Numbered from the stretch's first letter, positions 33,747 through 43,766 are shown. The stretch: 64,000 nt of DNA from Stackebrandtia nassauensis DSM 44728 (GCF_000024545.1 NC_013947.1:434001-498000); one strand, 5' to 3'. Translations and numbers: made by a program. The notes: generated by a model not told the origin, from the sequence alone.

Positions 33747-34502
33747 ATGATAGACGGTGAACTCCTTGCGATTGCCCAGCAGAAGATCGCTAATTTGCAC
33801 ACAGTGGATCCTGACCGTGTGCCCGTTGACGCTGTGATGGCTCTTTGGGAACTCCATTCAGGAGGCAGCCAACTTGGCAATGTGGAGTCGTGTTATGTGA
33901 TGAGCGAGTGTTTTGGCTTGCTGGGAGTGCAAACGGAGTTTGTGCCAGTGGCGTTGACTATCGCCCGCTGGCGCACAGAAGAGATAGTCGCGTGCTACGG
34001 AAAGATTTCTCCCACCGACCCTCGGGCAGAGTCGTGGCACTTCCTGCTTCGCGTCCGCAAGCTTTCGGCCCTTTGTGATCCCTCTTCTCCGGCCTTGCCT
34101 GAGCTAGCGGGTGTCGCAGGGGCGCGCCACGTAGCGCAGTTCCCTGTGGGCGACTGGGACCGCGTCGGCGGCATCGTGGTTGCGCGAGGCGAGACAATGC
34201 TGGTGTATCAGCCTGTTAACGCGGCGCCTCACGATGTGTGGCAGCAGTCGGCGACCACGATCGACCGCTTGCATTGTGCAAACCTTGGATCGTGTCTGGC
34301 AGCGGAAGTGCTGGATGCCTTGAGGTGGAACAGTCAGGTAGCTCGGCTCGACAGTCAACGGTGGGCGCGCGTGCGATCCATGATTGCGGCCATTGGTGAT
34401 GCACCGTTGCGAATTACCGATGGAATGCACCGAGCGTTTCAGATGCCCGGTGGCGAAATGATTACCGTTAAAGACCTTGCACGCTCTGACTACACGAGTT
34501 GA
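33747..34502 (+). CDS. Hypothetical protein, possible papain-fold pattern
   Basis: This 251-residue protein is on the opposite strand to the large NTPase gene and converges with it. The order Cys (NVESCYVMSECFGLLGVQTEFVPV) then His (ESWHFLLRV) resembles the core of transglutaminase-like or arylamine N-acetyltransferase folds, where an N-terminal Cys helix precedes strands with a His. A third catalytic residue is not obvious. No signal or membrane segment is seen. I do not assign a function. Being island-borne and lower in GC than chromosomal genes, it is likely accessory. Confidence 0.6.
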   Translation: MIDGELLAIAQQKIANLHTVDPDRVPVDAVMALWELHSGGSQLGNVESCYVMSECFGLLGVQTEFVPVALTIARWRTEEIVACYGKISPTDPRAESWHFLLRVRKLSALCDPSSPALPELAGVAGARHVAQFPVGDWDRVGGIVVARGETMLVYQPVNAAPHDVWQQSATTIDRLHCANLGSCLAAEVLDALRWNSQVARLDSQRWARVRSMIAAIGDAPLRITDGMHRAFQMPGGEMITVKDLARSDYTS

Positions 34503-34526
34503 GCATGTCCAGGGGACCGTCATACT

Positions 34527-37500
34527 TCAATCTAATGTGTTGTAAGTCTGTTTTGTGTGCCAAGCTCGCTGCAGAAGTGCCAAGCGTGTGTACTCCCACA
34601 GTAGACGCCACGAGGGTAGGTCTTCGTTGGTTGGGTGTGGTTCGTTTGCTTCAGGGCGTGGAACCCGTGAGAGCTTCTCGTCGCCTTCGAGTAGGCGGCC
34701 GTTAGCGAGATCGTTGATTGCCGCGAGCAGGAGAAACTTTTGGGTGTACTCGTCTGAGGTGCCGGATATTGGTTTGGCGTGCGGCCACGTAAGCAGGTCA
34801 TCGAGTAGTTTCGCCGCGTGGTCGGAGTCGAGGGTCTCACCAAGCAAGTAAGCAGCTGCGCAACTACAACCAACATTGTGGATCATCATGTTGACGGTGT
34901 ATGGCAGCATGGGAGTTGCCCCGATTCGCCGCCTGATCTTGTCGTGCTCGGACTTGGCGTCAGCCCACCGCTGAAGGCGGATCAGCACCTCGATGAGAAG
35001 CCGACGAGCTTCAAGTTCTTGTGGACCACCAAGAAAGTTGGCCTTGCCGATCAGGTATCGGCAAAGTCGCTCGGCATTCTCGTAGTCGCGACCGGTTTGA
35101 AGTTCCATTGTGATTTGGCGGAATGCGTCAAGAGCGTCTGAATGCTCAGTTGACGGCAGTCTGCTGATCAAGTCGGCGAACGCGCTGTTTAGAGTCGCGA
35201 TCTCTTCATTGTGTTCGATGAGTGATTGTCCTCGGGGGTTGTGGAGCGCGTTCCTCAGCGGTGTAAGGAGCTCCATGGCCCCGTCGGGTTTCTCGAGTGC
35301 CAAACGTTGGGCCGACATGAGGGAGTCTTGCAACCAGGGGATGACTTCGTCGATCGTGACGTCGGTGCGGGTTTCCTCGTCGATGAACAAAAGAGACAGT
35401 GAAATCTTGATCTGCATCGTGACAAGCTCGCTGTCGAAGTCGTCGTCCTTGACTGGTTCGATCTGGTCAAGTATCGACATCTCCAGACGCCATAGTTGTT
35501 CAGCCGCCAAGGTGTTACCGCGGTCGCGTTGCAAGATCGCGAAGTTGCCGAAGAGCAGCAGGATTTGAGGTGATGCCAGCTGCTGGGCGGCGATGTTTTC
35601 GACGAGCGCCTCCGCGTGAGTGGACATCAGGTATGACAGTTGAACGTGCCCAGCGTGCAGGCTTGAGGTCATCCAAATGTTCGTGAGTGTCGCCAAACGG
35701 TTTAGCAGGTCGAACATGCCTGAGTGTGTCTCGCGAAGGCGTCGGATGACGTCTTGCACGATGGTGTTGACCGCGATGGTTCGCGAACCATCAGCAACCA
35801 GTGAATCGAACTCGTGGGGTAGATCTTCGTCGAAGTCGACAAGAGAGAATCGACGAAGTTCTCGGACTGCCTCGAGAAGGTCAGCGGATTCCGGGCCGAC
35901 AAACATGGGGCCGGCGGTCCTGAAGTCGGGGTTGCGCAGCTCATCGTCGTGGGCAAACAAGGCTCCCGCAGCAAGGTGTATGGGAATTTGGCGTGAGGCG
36001 GTATACGCCGCCGCGGTCATCAACGCCAAGGGGGCTAGCTTTTGAAGAGTATGTGGCTCCTCCTTCGTAAGAGTCGCCACGTGATCGAGACACATGTCGA
36101 TCGCTGCGACGAGCGTGCGTGGGTACCCGACAGGAATGGCCATGTCGTCCGCTAGTGCGCGCTGTTTGAGCCTGTCGAGGTAGTGGTGGGCTTGGTGGAT
36201 GGGGATTCCGCAGCCGTGCATATATCCGGTCGCCAGTTCAATGGCCAGAGGCCAGCGGCCCATCGCGTTGACGATCCGTTCGAGAAGCCCGATGTGACTG
36301 CTGTACTCGGCGTCCGACATGTCCAGGCGCAGTCGCAGGAGTGTGACGGCTTCGTCGCGGCTCATTTGCTCTACCGGAATCGTTGCGGCCTTGCCGAAGC
36401 GGGTGGCAGCATCCAGCGCCGTGATGAGTACGTCGCCGCGGCCGACAGCGGGAAGCCATGCACCCAAGTCACGCGCCACCGTGACATTGTCGAAGACTAT
36501 GAGCCATCGTCCGTTATAGCGGCTTAGCTCGGTGTGGACGGCATCGCGTAGTTCATCCGGAGTTGCTTCCATGATCGAGGCCCGAGTGATGCCGCGAATG
36601 TGCGCTAGGACTTGGCGCAACGATGCTGTAAGGGTGGAGGTGGATTCCGCGTCCACCCAACAAATCAGGTCGTACAAGTCTGCGCGGTTAGCGACATAGG
36701 CAGCGGCCTGACTGGATTTGCCGATGCCCGACAATCCCACCAATGCCGCAGTGCGCACCCCGGCATCGATAGACGGAGCGAACACGTCGTTGAGCCTCGT
36801 GATGATCTCGGGACGAGGAACATCTGGAATGGGCGGAACCCGGCCAACAACGACTCCCCAGTCACGAACCGCAAGTGACTGCGCCAGCACGTGCCCGGGG
36901 ACAAGCAGACGCTCGCGAAACTCTTGACGTGTCAAGCATGCCGCGCCCTCATCAGCAGCACGTCTCAGGACATCAGAAATGAGAAAGCCAAGAAGCAGGC
37001 CCGCGGATTGCTCGCCGAGCCCCTCACGGGCACTAACGCGAAACTGGCGAAGCCGGGAGGCCAGATGGTAACGGATCTCTATGTCGTCGCGGTCATCTAC
37101 AATGACCCGTGCCCTGCAAAATCGTTCAATGATCGACGGCAGCATTTGGCTGACCTGGCTAGCACGGCTTGGTGCCCCAGCCAAGGTCGCCAAGAGGGAT
37201 CGACGCAGCTCATCGAAATCGTCGATGGCCTCTAGAGCGGTCACCAAGTCCTTCATGCCGGGACCAGCTTGCGCGTTAGTTATAAGTTGGTATTCCTTCG
37301 CATTGACTGCCACAACTAGGTCAAGTAGAATGCCAAATGCTTCGGAGGCACTCATTGTGCTACCGGGTTGACGTGACTTCACCTGGACCGCGACCATACG
37401 TTCGCCACCGTCGCCCGTTAGATCGAAGTCAACGGTGTTAATCCCATCGGCGCCGGAGCCACCTTCCACACGCAGCGCCGCTATCGACTCATCGTCGATC

Positions 37501-37580
37501 CTTTCCAGCAGAGCCTCGAGAGTACGCAAATACTGGTACTGGAAGCCTCGGGCAGCAACCCGCCCACCATCAACAGCCAT
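34527..37580 (-). CDS. Nuclease-like / STAND NTPase / helical-repeat protein (defence candidate)
   Basis: This is a 1017-residue protein. Residues 1-130 resemble the DUF4297/Cap4-type PD-(D/E)XK nuclease: the opening GGRVAARGFQYQYLRTLEALL, VEG (Glu39), Asp51/Asp53 and VQVKS (Gln66, Lys68). Residues about 255-480 are an NB-ARC-like STAND ATPase with Walker A GLSGIGKSS (282-290), Walker B WLIVFDN and a GRWPLAIELA motif like the NB-ARC GLPLAL site. The C-terminal 500 residues are helical repeats of TPR type, which would act as sensor. Effector-STAND-sensor is the layout of Avs and related antiphage proteins. The ATG at 37580 is chosen because AGGGTGAT precedes it. Invader-triggered DNA cleavage is inference. 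Confidence 0.8.
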   Translation of the reverse strand: MAVDGGRVAARGFQYQYLRTLEALLERIDDESIAALRVEGGSGADGINTVDFDLTGDGGERMVAVQVKSRQPGSTMSASEAFGILLDLVVAVNAKEYQLITNAQAGPGMKDLVTALEAIDDFDELRRSLLATLAGAPSRASQVSQMLPSIIERFCRARVIVDDRDDIEIRYHLASRLRQFRVSAREGLGEQSAGLLLGFLISDVLRRAADEGAACLTRQEFRERLLVPGHVLAQSLAVRDWGVVVGRVPPIPDVPRPEIITRLNDVFAPSIDAGVRTAALVGLSGIGKSSQAAAYVANRADLYDLICWVDAESTSTLTASLRQVLAHIRGITRASIMEATPDELRDAVHTELSRYNGRWLIVFDNVTVARDLGAWLPAVGRGDVLITALDAATRFGKAATIPVEQMSRDEAVTLLRLRLDMSDAEYSSHIGLLERIVNAMGRWPLAIELATGYMHGCGIPIHQAHHYLDRLKQRALADDMAIPVGYPRTLVAAIDMCLDHVATLTKEEPHTLQKLAPLALMTAAAYTASRQIPIHLAAGALFAHDDELRNPDFRTAGPMFVGPESADLLEAVRELRRFSLVDFDEDLPHEFDSLVADGSRTIAVNTIVQDVIRRLRETHSGMFDLLNRLATLTNIWMTSSLHAGHVQLSYLMSTHAEALVENIAAQQLASPQILLLFGNFAILQRDRGNTLAAEQLWRLEMSILDQIEPVKDDDFDSELVTMQIKISLSLLFIDEETRTDVTIDEVIPWLQDSLMSAQRLALEKPDGAMELLTPLRNALHNPRGQSLIEHNEEIATLNSAFADLISRLPSTEHSDALDAFRQITMELQTGRDYENAERLCRYLIGKANFLGGPQELEARRLLIEVLIRLQRWADAKSEHDKIRRRIGATPMLPYTVNMMIHNVGCSCAAAYLLGETLDSDHAAKLLDDLLTWPHAKPISGTSDEYTQKFLLLAAINDLANGRLLEGDEKLSRVPRPEANEPHPTNEDLPSWRLLWEYTRLALLQRAWHTKQTYNTLD

Positions 37581-37675
37581 AACATCACCCTGTTGCAATC
37601 CGTCGTGTTTTGTTTGAACGCGAGGCGCCAGCCTGCACCAGGCTTACATGAGGATGAGACGGTGGTGCATTCTGG

Positions 37676-38017
37676 ATGGTGGTTGAGGTTTTTCATGATC
37701 ACAGCGCACTTTCAAGAGATCGTCTGAAGGCGGAGTTTTTGAATGACGGCGTGGTCGAATGGGATATACGGCTTATTAAGTGCAAGAGTATGCCTTTTGG
37801 GTGGTTGGCGTCTTCGACGTTGATGAGGCGAGGTGATGTCGGGGGCGAGGTGGAGGTGAACGCAGGCGACGATCCGGATACCGCTGAGATTGGCGTACGC
37901 ATCGTTGTGGCCTCTTCGGTTAGCTCATGGAAATCTATGTCAACCGTGTACGCCCGTCAACAGGTTGGTTCTTCGGCGAACCGAAAGGGAGAGGCCCTAT
38001 TCGAAGCATCAGCGTGA
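37676..38017 (+). CDS. Possible small hypothetical protein
   Basis: The 113-residue frame fills much of the 430-bp gap between the two large NTPase genes and overlaps the 3' end of the NACHT gene antisense by 9 bp. Its composition is protein-like in the middle (GEVEVNAGDDPDTAEIGVRIVVAS), but codon preference is weak and no ribosome-binding site is clear. I do not recognise it. The region may instead be only promoter DNA for the minus-strand gene. Confidence 0.3.
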   Translation: MVVEVFHDHSALSRDRLKAEFLNDGVVEWDIRLIKCKSMPFGWLASSTLMRRGDVGGEVEVNAGDDPDTAEIGVRIVVASSVSSWKSMSTVYARQQVGSSANRKGEALFEASA

Positions 38018-41000
38018 GATGAGGTCCAGTGCGGCGAGACAAAGAGGTCCTTCATGGTTGGTGAAGGGGTTGTGCACGATGGTGTTAGGTGAAGCGGACG
38101 CCAATAGATGGCTGATTGCTGTCGCTTCGTGCTGTGCGAGAGCCCCAGCCCGCTTCAAGGCGATGGCAAAGAGGTACATGCGTTGTAGCGGTTGCAGATC
38201 TGGATCTGCGGCGATGATCGGATCGTCGGCGTTGGCGAGTATCGGACTGGTTTCGTGGATGGCCATCGGCTCAGCGAGCGCGGATTTGAAGGCTTCGACT
38301 GCCTCAAGGTCTATTTGCAGGCGGCGTGTCAGTGGCCGTGTCAGGATTGGTAGGAATAGGTCGGATATGCCCATGTGGATGCGAGCGTGGGCGCGGAGCA
38401 AGATGGCGGGCAAATCCTGTGGTGAAGCTACGCTGAGCGCGAGGGTCAGTACCTCCGACAAATCGCGGTACCTCCGTGTCGAAGGTTCGGTTTGGAACCA
38501 CGATTCAAGCTCGTGGAAGACAGCTTTGGAAATGTTGTCTCCCGGAAACATATGTGTATATATGGCTAGCTTGTTGTTGCTATAGAAGGGGCGTGGACTC
38601 GCGCCTTCAGTAAATGCGGCTTTGAAGTCCTCATCGGAGACATTCCAGCTTTCTCTGTCTAGCAACGAGTCTACGATTGGGTCTTGTCGTCGATGCGCAT
38701 TTTCGCCAAGTTTGCTAACTAGGGCGCGGAGTACCTCCACGTTGCCCTGGTTTTCTTCCTTCGCCCACAGCAAGAAGTTTTGATCGTGGCGTAGTTCAAC
38801 ATCAGCGCCGGCGTCACCTCGGATCATCTCCGCGATCGAAGGGTATCTGGAGGCGACGGTCACGAGCGCTGACATGACTGCTCGGCGTCGTTGGCGCTTA
38901 GTTAGACGTTGCCGATCAGACGTACTGATAAGTCGATCGAAGATGTCTTTGCCGAAATGATCGCACAGTTCTACCCAGTTCTCTGCCACAAGATCCACCA
39001 GGATCTGGTCCTTTTCATCACGATAGGGGAGGCGAAGACTCACCCCTGGTATCTGACCCGAATGACCGATGGATTCCTGGATGTTGTCGAAGAGCGTGAG
39101 GTCTCCAAGCATGAGCATTCCTATCCATGCAAGTTGTCGATGTTCTTCGAGTTGCGGTCCATAGGCGCAAAGGTCGTGCTTAATTTCGAGGCGCAGCCAT
39201 TCCATTTCAGAGGTCGGTGTATCGGCACCAGTTGTGGTTTCACTGTGCTGCTGGTGGTTCTTGATGGCTTGAACGAGGCCGATAAAGGCAATGCGCCGAA
39301 CTTCGGTGTCGGGCTCGGTTCGCCACTCCGACAGGACGTTGATGTGCTCTTCTGCAGCTAGCATGCTGCGTGCTAGTTCGAAGGCCAATACTTCGCGCAA
39401 CTCCGGTTCCAGATGTGTTAGGAGGTCGAGTCCCTTGTTGAAGATTCGTTGGGAGGGTTCGTCGGTTCTTTTGCAGAACGCCTGAAGTATTGCGACTGGA
39501 ATTGTGTCGGATATACCTGATGTAATGGGTCTTTCATCGTATAGGAGGTTGTCGGCGACTTCCAGAACTGTTGCCTGTTCTGGCCAGGCGGTTATTACGG
39601 AGGGGACGTGCCACATCAAGGGGTGAGGTTTCACCGCAGTGCACAGCGTCGCTAGCTCGGTTGCGTCATAGCTTGCTAGCAAGTCGCGTGCGGTTTGCCC
39701 TTTGACGCCTACTTTTCGGGCTTCGTCTTTAAACTGTTTCCATGCGTCGGCCACCGCCAGTGCCACAACAACGCGCTTCTCCGAACTCGTAGTTTGGTCT
39801 TGCTGGCGAAGCAGGGACACTTGAAGACCGAACCCTTCTTTCGGTCCAAGCACGTCGACGGCAATGCTTGCCAATGGCGCGGCGCGTTCGTACTCGCCGC
39901 GAAGACGTGCGATCAGAGCCGTGCTGACCTGCTCGTCATCTAGGTACTGTTCAACTAGTTGTCGCGCTGCAGAGTACGGCCGCCAAGAATTCAGCCCTTG
40001 CAGTAGTACCGCCTTGGCATCTTCCGGCGGCAAGGCGGTGGCGAGTCTCGCGACACTGTATGCGCCGGGTTCTCCAATTTTCGTTTCTAGGTACGAGCGA
40101 AGTATTGAGGTAAATTCGGGATCGTCGATCCACTGTTGGGGAATTATGTTGGGGTCATATAGGATAAGACCCCGTTCCTCCGGCTGGGCGAGTTCCGCTA
40201 CGGTCCATTGTTTGAATCGGCTATCGTCGGCGAACTCGTTACAGGCAAGCGTCCACGCAATACGGCGGTCGCCGCCGTTTCGTCCGTTTGTGGTCAGGGT
40301 TTCTAGCGCGAAATCGGCGACTTGGACGTCTCCGGTGGCAGCGATGTCAACAAGGTCATCTGCGGGCCACGGCCCGCGGGCCCAATTCTCGTAGTGCAGG
40401 AGGGACAGCAGCCAGGCGCGTTCTTCTGGGCGAAACAGTGCAGCTTCACCGTTCGTGGTGGATTTTTGCAGTAGATGCAATGCGACCAGGCGCAGCGGCA
40501 CTGAAGGCTGGCTCCGGGCCCAGTCAATCAAGCCAGAAGTTTCGGTAGCCTCTGCCCAACCGGTGCCGAGAGCCAGGATGACAGCGGCCTGGGTTGCCGA
40601 GGATGGTCCGGTTTGGGCAAGAGATACCAGCCGGTCAATCAAGTGTGTCTGACCTTTGAAGCGCTGCGCGATGGCCAAGGCTGCGTTGACCTTCACACGG
40701 TCTTCCGGATGCCGCAGGCCCCATACCAGGTGTTTGAGCGCGCACTCGTCAGCAATGGGCAGTTCGCGCAGTGCCCACATGGTTGCTGCAGGGTTAGGGC
40801 GAGGAGCAGTAAGCCACCGTTTCATGGCCGGAAGCAGGTTCTTTCGGGCGAGTTGATTCGTAAGCATGCCGACTAGAGCCGCAATGAGGTTTGCCCGATG
40901 ATGTAGCGATGGGTGGGTTTCGACCCGTTCTACCAGGTTGTTGATGTATCGGGTTTGGGATTTCGGCGTGAGTTTGACACCGGCGGCGAGGGCCTCGGCG

Positions 41001-43198
41001 AGAAGCTCGTAACCTTCGATATCTCCCCACATCCGCTCTCCGGCGTCAAGCGCCGCAGCGAGAAGCAACTCCGTTCCATGCGAACTGAGTTGAGCGCTCA
41101 ACAGTGCGAGGAGTACATCGCGCCATGCCGGATCACCGACAAACTGTTGTACGGCCTCGGATTGTGCGTGAGGAGGTAGCGTCACGAGATACTGACCAGC
41201 CATGTGGTCAAGCAGAGTCCGGTGTAGGAAATTGTACGTGCCAGCACCATATGAGACGATCAAACCGAACTCATCTTCGGCGGTGGTAAGGACGTCGTTG
41301 GCCAACCTGCGAGCTTCCGCTAGGTCGTAGCCGAGAACATCTTCGTCTGTCATTGACTCTACGATCAGTTTGCGCATCTCCGACTTCGTGACAGTCCCGG
41401 AAGGATCTTTGAGGCGAAGTCGATAGGCAACCGCAGAGAACAATGTGGTGGCCTCACTCGCTGGCAGGGGCCCTCCGTCTGCATGTGAAGCACGCCGTCG
41501 CATTTGAGGGTGTTTTCCGACCAAAAGCTCAACGAGGTGGTCGTAGATTCTGAACCGTTGCTGCGGCAAAGGCTCGCCCTGCCACGTCGTTGCCAGCAAC
41601 GACAAGAAGAGTGGGGTGCGGGACAAGTCGTTAAGTTCGGCCGTGGCAGAAAGCTGAGCTAGGAACGGTTCAACGCCGACCCACGGCAGTGGATTGGATG
41701 ATTTGCTTTTCTCCAATGTGTCTGGTATCAGTAGCTGACTGGCGATGGTGAGGCGCTGTTGGTCGTTCAGAAGCGTGATCTCTGCTTTACCCCATGGCAA
41801 CCGCCAGTTGAGCCTGTGGAGTGCGTATGGACGCGTGGAGAGGATTGCCGAGGCTTTGGTCTGGCCGAGAAACGTCTCCAGTTTTCCGAGTGCCTGTTCG
41901 GCTGCGCCGATATTGCTCCACTCGTCCACACCATCCACGAGCAACAATAGGCGATCGTCGCGAAGGGCATGCTTCACCAATGGCCAGAGGTGATCGGCGC
42001 TGTGGGCCTTCAGCCAGGCTTCCATTGCTGATACCACCGAGTTCTCAGTTGATGCTTCAAGGTGGCGACACAAGTATCCAAAAGGCAACCAGATTGGCAA
42101 ATCGGGGGCATGCTCGCGTTGCAGCGGGATTGATTGCGGTTGAGGTGAAAGAAGGTCAGTTGCGACGAATCGCAGGAGGCTTGACTTACCGGCTCCGGGG
42201 CGGCCAACGAGCAACCTGTATTTTCCGTCGGTCAACCATTCATCAGCTTCGACGGTGTCGACTGGGTGTGTCGGGTTGCCAATTGCGCTTCGTAGCAAGT
42301 GCCGTGCTGACCTGAAGGATTGACGCTCTATGCCGGGTTGAGATTCAACATATGCCTCCCCATCTGCCAAACCTTGGTCAGGTCGTAGCCTCTCGTCTCG
42401 TGCCTGAGATCCGTCTTGCTCAACTACAGATCGTTCGCGATAGGGGGCAACACCTAGGACAATGAACCGCTTGGCGTATTCAGTTTGGTCAGCTGAAGGG
42501 CCACTTCCTTGCGAGTAAAAGACGGCCTGATAGAGGCTCCTCAACTCTGACCGCAGAGTTCGCCTGTCCTGGAGCGACAAATGCTCATCGAGAGATCGGG
42601 CCGCCTCCATGCCGCAAAATCGCTCAACCCATGGCTTACCGAAAAAGTCATAGACAATGCGAGGATGATCCTTCAACAACGCAGAAGTTTCCTGTACCCC
42701 CCACGGAACGAACGTTATCCCCATCCTCGCCAGTCGGCTTGTTTGCTTGCGAATCACCTCGTCGAGTTTCGTGTGCTGCAAGTCGAACGATGTGGCGTAA
42801 TAGAAGACGGAAGTCTTACTGCACCACTCTCCAGCGACGAAGTCGTCAATGGCCTTCTCAACCTTGGCGGCGGTGAGTTCCTCCACTCGCCGTGATTGCA
42901 GAGTGATGTAGTCGCGAGCGTTTGTTTCACTATCCGTCAAGTCCAACGGAAGTCGGGCGTAAGCATCAATACCGGCTTGAGACTGACCAGGAACCCCGAA
43001 CAGCTTGGCAAATTGAACAGGTTGGACTGTGTGCAACAACCGAAGAAACAGGCGCTCCGCATCAGACCAATCGAGCTCTCTAACTGGCAACACTTGCGAC
43101 TTGGTGTCAACTGGTGGCGCAGGTACTGGGCCGGTAGGGGCTGCCCACAACAACGCTTCGACGCGATCTTTGCTGTTGGCAATTCCAACATTGGACAT
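38009..43198 (-). CDS. REase-like / NACHT NTPase / repeat protein (bNACHT-type defence candidate)
   Basis: This is a 1729-residue protein. Residues about 45-190 resemble an Mrr-like restriction-endonuclease domain (FGVPGQSQAGIDAY with Asp78, then DYITLQSRR at 97-104). The canonical Lys of QxK is replaced by Arg, so activity is uncertain. The NACHT domain (about 325-500) has Walker A VGRPGAGKSS (331-340), the NACHT-type Walker B LLLLVDGVDEW (417-427) and downstream STRPY. The remaining 1000 residues are helical, HEAT-like repeats (LKHLVWGLRHPEDRVKVNAALAIA). bNACHT proteins with N-terminal effectors are known antiphage factors, and this protein follows that plan. GAAGGG precedes the ATG. Confidence 0.82.
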   Translation of the reverse strand: MSNVGIANSKDRVEALLWAAPTGPVPAPPVDTKSQVLPVRELDWSDAERLFLRLLHTVQPVQFAKLFGVPGQSQAGIDAYARLPLDLTDSETNARDYITLQSRRVEELTAAKVEKAIDDFVAGEWCSKTSVFYYATSFDLQHTKLDEVIRKQTSRLARMGITFVPWGVQETSALLKDHPRIVYDFFGKPWVERFCGMEAARSLDEHLSLQDRRTLRSELRSLYQAVFYSQGSGPSADQTEYAKRFIVLGVAPYRERSVVEQDGSQARDERLRPDQGLADGEAYVESQPGIERQSFRSARHLLRSAIGNPTHPVDTVEADEWLTDGKYRLLVGRPGAGKSSLLRFVATDLLSPQPQSIPLQREHAPDLPIWLPFGYLCRHLEASTENSVVSAMEAWLKAHSADHLWPLVKHALRDDRLLLLVDGVDEWSNIGAAEQALGKLETFLGQTKASAILSTRPYALHRLNWRLPWGKAEITLLNDQQRLTIASQLLIPDTLEKSKSSNPLPWVGVEPFLAQLSATAELNDLSRTPLFLSLLATTWQGEPLPQQRFRIYDHLVELLVGKHPQMRRRASHADGGPLPASEATTLFSAVAYRLRLKDPSGTVTKSEMRKLIVESMTDEDVLGYDLAEARRLANDVLTTAEDEFGLIVSYGAGTYNFLHRTLLDHMAGQYLVTLPPHAQSEAVQQFVGDPAWRDVLLALLSAQLSSHGTELLLAAALDAGERMWGDIEGYELLAEALAAGVKLTPKSQTRYINNLVERVETHPSLHHRANLIAALVGMLTNQLARKNLLPAMKRWLTAPRPNPAATMWALRELPIADECALKHLVWGLRHPEDRVKVNAALAIAQRFKGQTHLIDRLVSLAQTGPSSATQAAVILALGTGWAEATETSGLIDWARSQPSVPLRLVALHLLQKSTTNGEAALFRPEERAWLLSLLHYENWARGPWPADDLVDIAATGDVQVADFALETLTTNGRNGGDRRIAWTLACNEFADDSRFKQWTVAELAQPEERGLILYDPNIIPQQWIDDPEFTSILRSYLETKIGEPGAYSVARLATALPPEDAKAVLLQGLNSWRPYSAARQLVEQYLDDEQVSTALIARLRGEYERAAPLASIAVDVLGPKEGFGLQVSLLRQQDQTTSSEKRVVVALAVADAWKQFKDEARKVGVKGQTARDLLASYDATELATLCTAVKPHPLMWHVPSVITAWPEQATVLEVADNLLYDERPITSGISDTIPVAILQAFCKRTDEPSQRIFNKGLDLLTHLEPELREVLAFELARSMLAAEEHINVLSEWRTEPDTEVRRIAFIGLVQAIKNHQQHSETTTGADTPTSEMEWLRLEIKHDLCAYGPQLEEHRQLAWIGMLMLGDLTLFDNIQESIGHSGQIPGVSLRLPYRDEKDQILVDLVAENWVELCDHFGKDIFDRLISTSDRQRLTKRQRRRAVMSALVTVASRYPSIAEMIRGDAGADVELRHDQNFLLWAKEENQGNVEVLRALVSKLGENAHRRQDPIVDSLLDRESWNVSDEDFKAAFTEGASPRPFYSNNKLAIYTHMFPGDNISKAVFHELESWFQTEPSTRRYRDLSEVLTLALSVASPQDLPAILLRAHARIHMGISDLFLPILTRPLTRRLQIDLEAVEAFKSALAEPMAIHETSPILANADDPIIAADPDLQPLQRMYLFAIALKRAGALAQHEATAISHLLASASPNTIVHNPFTNHEGPLCLAALDLISR

Positions 43199-43394
43199 CG
43201 TTGTCGCCCTTCACCATGACCTGCGGAACCTTCGGTGCCACACAAAGGCTAAACCCTGGCGTGTAAGCGCCTGAACACATGCGTCGCCAGCCGTCGCCAC
43301 CACCCCTGCCGGATTCAGGCCCGAGCTAACTGTACTCAACGGTGCCGTCCACCAACCAGGCCAAAGGGCGGCGTACACGGCCCTCTCGACTTGT

Positions 43395-43408
43395 TTTACC
43401 TAGGTAAA
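43395..43408. promoter_or_regulatory. 14-bp perfect palindrome, probable PadR operator
   Basis: TTTACCTAGGTAAA is fully self-complementary and ends 13 bp before the PadR-like gene's start codon. Autoregulation by the PadR-like protein is the simplest reading. Confidence 0.6.
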
Positions 43409-43421
43409 GTAAGATGTAGTT

Positions 43422-43754
43422 ATGTCGTGGCCGTTCCGAATTACAGCGCCTCTGCTAGACGTGCTTGAAGTGCTCGTCGAATCAAGGGAGGAGCTGCATG
43501 GTTGGGCGATCATGAAGGCCACCAAGAGATCTGGGCCTTCGATTTACCAGGTTCTTGAACGTCTGCGCAAGGCAGAGTGGGTTACTTGTCGCTGGGAGGA
43601 TCGTCCACCAGACGAAAGCCGGCCTCGGCGCCGCTACTACCGACTGACGGGGACCGGAGCGGCTTCCGCGCGAGCGGTCCTGGCCGAGCGGCGCCCTGAT
43701 CGATCTGCCAGTTACGCAGCCGACTCGACAATCCCCCTGGGACATCAGATCTAA
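43422..43754 (+). CDS. PadR-family transcriptional regulator
   Basis: This 110-residue winged-helix protein matches the PadR plan: ALL-type start helix (ITAPLLDVLEVLVE), LHGWAIMKATKRSGPSIYQVLERLRKA as HTH and recognition helix, the wing WVTCRWED and RRYYRLTGTGAA. The usual C-terminal dimer helix is short. PadR proteins repress operons in response to small molecules or stress. A palindrome lies just upstream (43395-43408). A membrane protein gene follows after 12 bp and is likely co-transcribed, which is a common PadR arrangement. Confidence 0.85.
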   Translation: MSWPFRITAPLLDVLEVLVESREELHGWAIMKATKRSGPSIYQVLERLRKAEWVTCRWEDRPPDESRPRRRYYRLTGTGAASARAVLAERRPDRSASYAADSTIPLGHQI

Positions 43755-43766
43755 CGGGATAGCTGA

